A DNA stretch of 64,000 nt from SABI01 sp963677695. GTDB taxonomy: Bacteria > Spirochaetota > Spirochaetia > Sphaerochaetales > Sphaerochaetaceae. The stretch lies in the NCBI GenBank assembly GCA_963677695.2, contig CAXXUJ010000001.1:2402712-2466711 (forward strand), given 5' to 3'. Position 1 is the stretch's first letter. The number at the start of each line of letters is the position of its first letter. The notes beneath the pieces are model-generated. The model worked only from the letters and a program-made list of their open reading frames with translations, ran no database searches and was not told the DNA's origin. Shown here one piece after another: positions 63,101 to 64,000 of this stretch. The translations under genes and the position numbers were made by a program.

Positions 63101-63613
63101 CAGATAAGTATGTTCCTGCCGGGTACGGCAGCTGACGCACCTCCAGTCGATATCAGATTCAATGTCGAGGAGCAGGGAGATGGTCCCGAGCCTAAGGTTC
63201 TCGTACTCGATACCTTCATAGGTGAAGAGCTTGCTCTCATGCTTGAGGATGAGGCTTTCGAGATCAATATAGGGAATGAAGTAACAGATCCTGTCCTTAC
63301 CGACGGACGTTACTATGAAATGGAATTCACCGAAGTGATGAATGAGACAGAGTTCTGGGATTCCTATTATCCTCAGCGTGAAGTCGTGGGAGGCTTCGAC
63401 GGAGGGGCTCCGTCAGACGGTGATGTTTTCTTGATCGATACCGTTCCTGCTTCCGATACCCTTTCTCAATCAGCTCTTGCAGTGATGTATAAAGAGAATC
63501 CTCTCCGCCTTGTCAATCTCTCTCATCTGAGAGATATCGTCCTTCCCCTCATTGAAGCGACAGCGCCTGAGCAGTTCGTCCTTACAGGTGATGTGCTGAA
63601 ACCCATGCCGTAA
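60185..63613 (+). CDS. Fimbrial usher-like outer-membrane protein with acidic N-terminal extension
   Basis: 1142 residues, longer than classical ushers (about 800-870). A signal-like hydrophobic segment (about 8-28) is followed by about 180 residues of Glu/Asp/Pro/Val-rich, low-complexity sequence with EPVSEELL-type repeats, not part of the usual usher. A PapC-like region then appears, with PSVVEVFINDKSVYRRQV and YDFSLSYDSRLMAVGDTLYS, and a long beta-barrel-like middle rich in alternating Ser/aromatic strands. The C terminus is an acidic tail unlike typical usher ends. It is coupled to the chaperone gene and should translocate pilin subunits. Confidence 0.75.
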   Translation: MGTRKIRALAALLILIFYSLTLLTLLSERGDGIEEEPSVIDVVEAAPAAAGVEETSPPIVDSEGMIPPIELSGQPSTPPPEHISVETEVIVDQPLLIEEPVVMEEMPSADIIIQSPVSEELILEEPVSEELLLFDEPVTTDQIVAEESFFSDELITDDKAELIIDDAPATLILDEPAPEADPFFSDTEDDAFWDDFFVAGEEDAALFDEGSFYVPLIVNYDYLSDIMVTFDGDEVLVNTQELSDLIYEDLIPKVRKAVFDGAGEHVALSYLNALGVEGSYDYTSFALSLRFENWMMPIKKLSINQGDVAKYGTYEMSGSEELRPSLFSTFTNYSVHAGLSWSEDNPIELTPADLFSVQARSSMAISDLSFDFSFLLHPGKGYSTTTSSWSTSLSDYFTWGGIVGFYDFIDTSVRLSFGNVSEYLSTDKGSYGIGLEKRYAYGTAQPNSHQFQYPIQIEVPSVVEVFINDKSVYRRQVLAGQYSLQDFIFSQGANNTRVVVTSVDDPEKIDEYDFSLSYDSRLMAVGDTLYSAAVSSPSDEISPRFRLSQTYGLMNTMTGGYSLAASPSALYAGLNFILSTKAGTINGQAAGSLNAPLGFGWAATGSMSVASLPDISLLGSLSLNFAYTNRLFTSSIEVPATTSPSSGNLLQAGFSLSGSIIDTIKYSLNSSLSWYTNQSDLTVRTSLSASFSLIKSLSVSASLSYQQYTATAPSLTYQIGASWAIAKDASVAASTNLESSSYISGSFRPFSSDNDSFRFTFSGIDFTDPLNHQGSLFYSHTGTMSGLNLSGQYSDSFRSYNLSMNLTGAVAYAGGLVGVGRSISDSFLLVRPGGAMAHQDVAVTRTMTTDPQQLPSFLGTSLYSGLSPYQENNIVVYGIGTDLLSSSESFIYTANPRPRQGYSVKVSSEVAYSVVGTLLKTSTVPYDRYTVDIAKVEEDENGDEILMLDETLYLFTDETGFYFMSGLTPGYYQISMFLPGTAADAPPVDIRFNVEEQGDGPEPKVLVLDTFIGEELALMLEDEAFEINIGNEVTDPVLTDGRYYEMEFTEVMNETEFWDSYYPQREVVGGFDGGAPSDGDVFLIDTVPASDTLSQSALAVMYKENPLRLVNLSHLRDIVLPLIEATAPEQFVLTGDVLKPMP

Positions 63614-63810
63614 TACGAGCTCAGGAATGGGAAATAAAAACACTATTTTCACATGTTCCTTCCATTCACCCACACATCACTCTCCTTATGGAGATAATGA
63701 TGGGGTGTTAGCTCCGGCTCATAGTATTTTAGTTAGCTACCTAATAAATATTACAGTTCGATATCTCATATATCTTGCACATGAAGGTGATTCCCTTTAC
63801 ACTACCATGT

Positions 63811-64000
63811 ATGAGTTCACACGTAATTGAAGAAATTCTACAGGTTGAACAGGATGCTGTGTCGATAGTTGAAGAGGCGAAACGAAAGGCCTCTGCTGAG
63901 ATGCAGGATCTACAGAAGGTTCTCGAGAGAAGCTTTCAGGAGCAGACGATTCTCCTGAGAAAGAAGCGTGAACAGGAACTCGAAGAGATGGTCTCAGATG
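63811..64000 (+). CDS. V/A-type ATP synthase stalk subunit-like protein (partial)
   Basis: The reading frame starts at ATG 63811 and runs off the right edge; 63 residues are visible. It opens MSSHVIEEILQVEQDAV and is a continuous charged coiled coil rich in Glu, Lys and Gln. This matches the short peripheral-stalk subunits (G/H, AhaH or E-like) that begin V/A-type ATPase operons. The assignment rests on the N-terminal pattern only; another coiled-coil protein is possible. No promoter with clear hexamers was found upstream, and 63614-63810 holds no other supported gene. Confidence 0.6.
   Translation, partial: MSSHVIEEILQVEQDAVSIVEEAKRKASAEMQDLQKVLERSFQEQTILLRKKREQELEEMVSD

Overview
The window reads as chromosomal DNA of a free-living or host-associated, probably anaerobic, Gram-negative bacterium. 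The best guess is the Spirochaetota. The reasons are several 7TMR-DISM-type sensor kinases, many c-di-GMP and PAS/HD-GYP proteins, an [FeFe]-hydrogenase maturation operon, a gene at the right edge resembling a V/A-type ATPase stalk subunit, and periplasmic or lipoprotein exports. The genus is not resolved from the sequence; Sphaerochaeta- or Sediminispirochaeta-like relatives are plausible. No rRNA, CRISPR array, prophage or replication origin was seen. One tRNA-Pro was found.

Layout. 0-5.5 kb: a left-truncated NarX-like kinase with its NarL-like regulator, a rubrerythrin/VIT1 fusion, a HAD phosphatase, an exported transglutaminase-like protein and an SMP-30 lactonase-like protein. 5.6-7.2 kb: an acyl-CoA synthetase. 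7.3-14.2 kb: an AT-richer catabolic cassette with a divergent ROK repressor, a ribose-type ABC importer, an esterase and a polyol dehydrogenase of erythritol/threitol type; two perfect 8+1+8 palindromes lie in the divergent control region. 14.3-18.4 kb: a second NarX/NarL-like pair and a c-di-GMP phosphodiesterase. 18.7-20.9 kb: a SulP transporter and a small exported protein. 21.3-23.0 kb: an AbiEi/AbiEii toxin-antitoxin pair. 23.2-27.6 kb: the TM1266-like gene with hydF, hydG and hydE, behind a promoter with an operator-like palindrome and a roughly 240-nt leader that looks like a structured, terminator-bearing RNA. 27.6-29.5 kb: amt-glnK behind a sigma-54 promoter with three phased inverted repeats. 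29.6-33.7 kb: a hybrid kinase and an HD-GYP response regulator. 33.8-39.3 kb: a glycine betaine importer whose binding-protein gene is separated from proVW by a transposase. 39.4-46.2 kb: monomeric isocitrate dehydrogenase, a beta-helix-like lipoprotein and an Old Yellow Enzyme-type flavoprotein. 46.4-50.0 kb: a repeat-bearing FG-GAP lipoprotein divergent from a membrane-bound LuxR regulator. 50.4-55.5 kb: a degenerate PAS kinase with an HD-GYP regulator, and a diguanylate cyclase. 55.6-58.7 kb: a transposase remnant and a GH3 glycosidase. 59-63.6 kb: tRNA-Pro and a chaperone-usher pair with an unusual usher. The right edge holds the start of the ATPase-stalk-like gene.

How they work together. 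The best-supported functional units are the regulated polyol import/oxidation operon, the H-cluster maturation operon (no hydrogenase structural gene in view), the ammonium uptake unit, and a dense c-di-GMP layer of one cyclase, one EAL and two HD-GYP proteins. The most unusual items are the hyd leader RNA, a HydG lacking one canonical C-terminal cysteine, the phased repeats before amt, the degenerate kinase/receiver pair at 50.4-53.8 kb, and the usher with a long acidic N-terminal extension.
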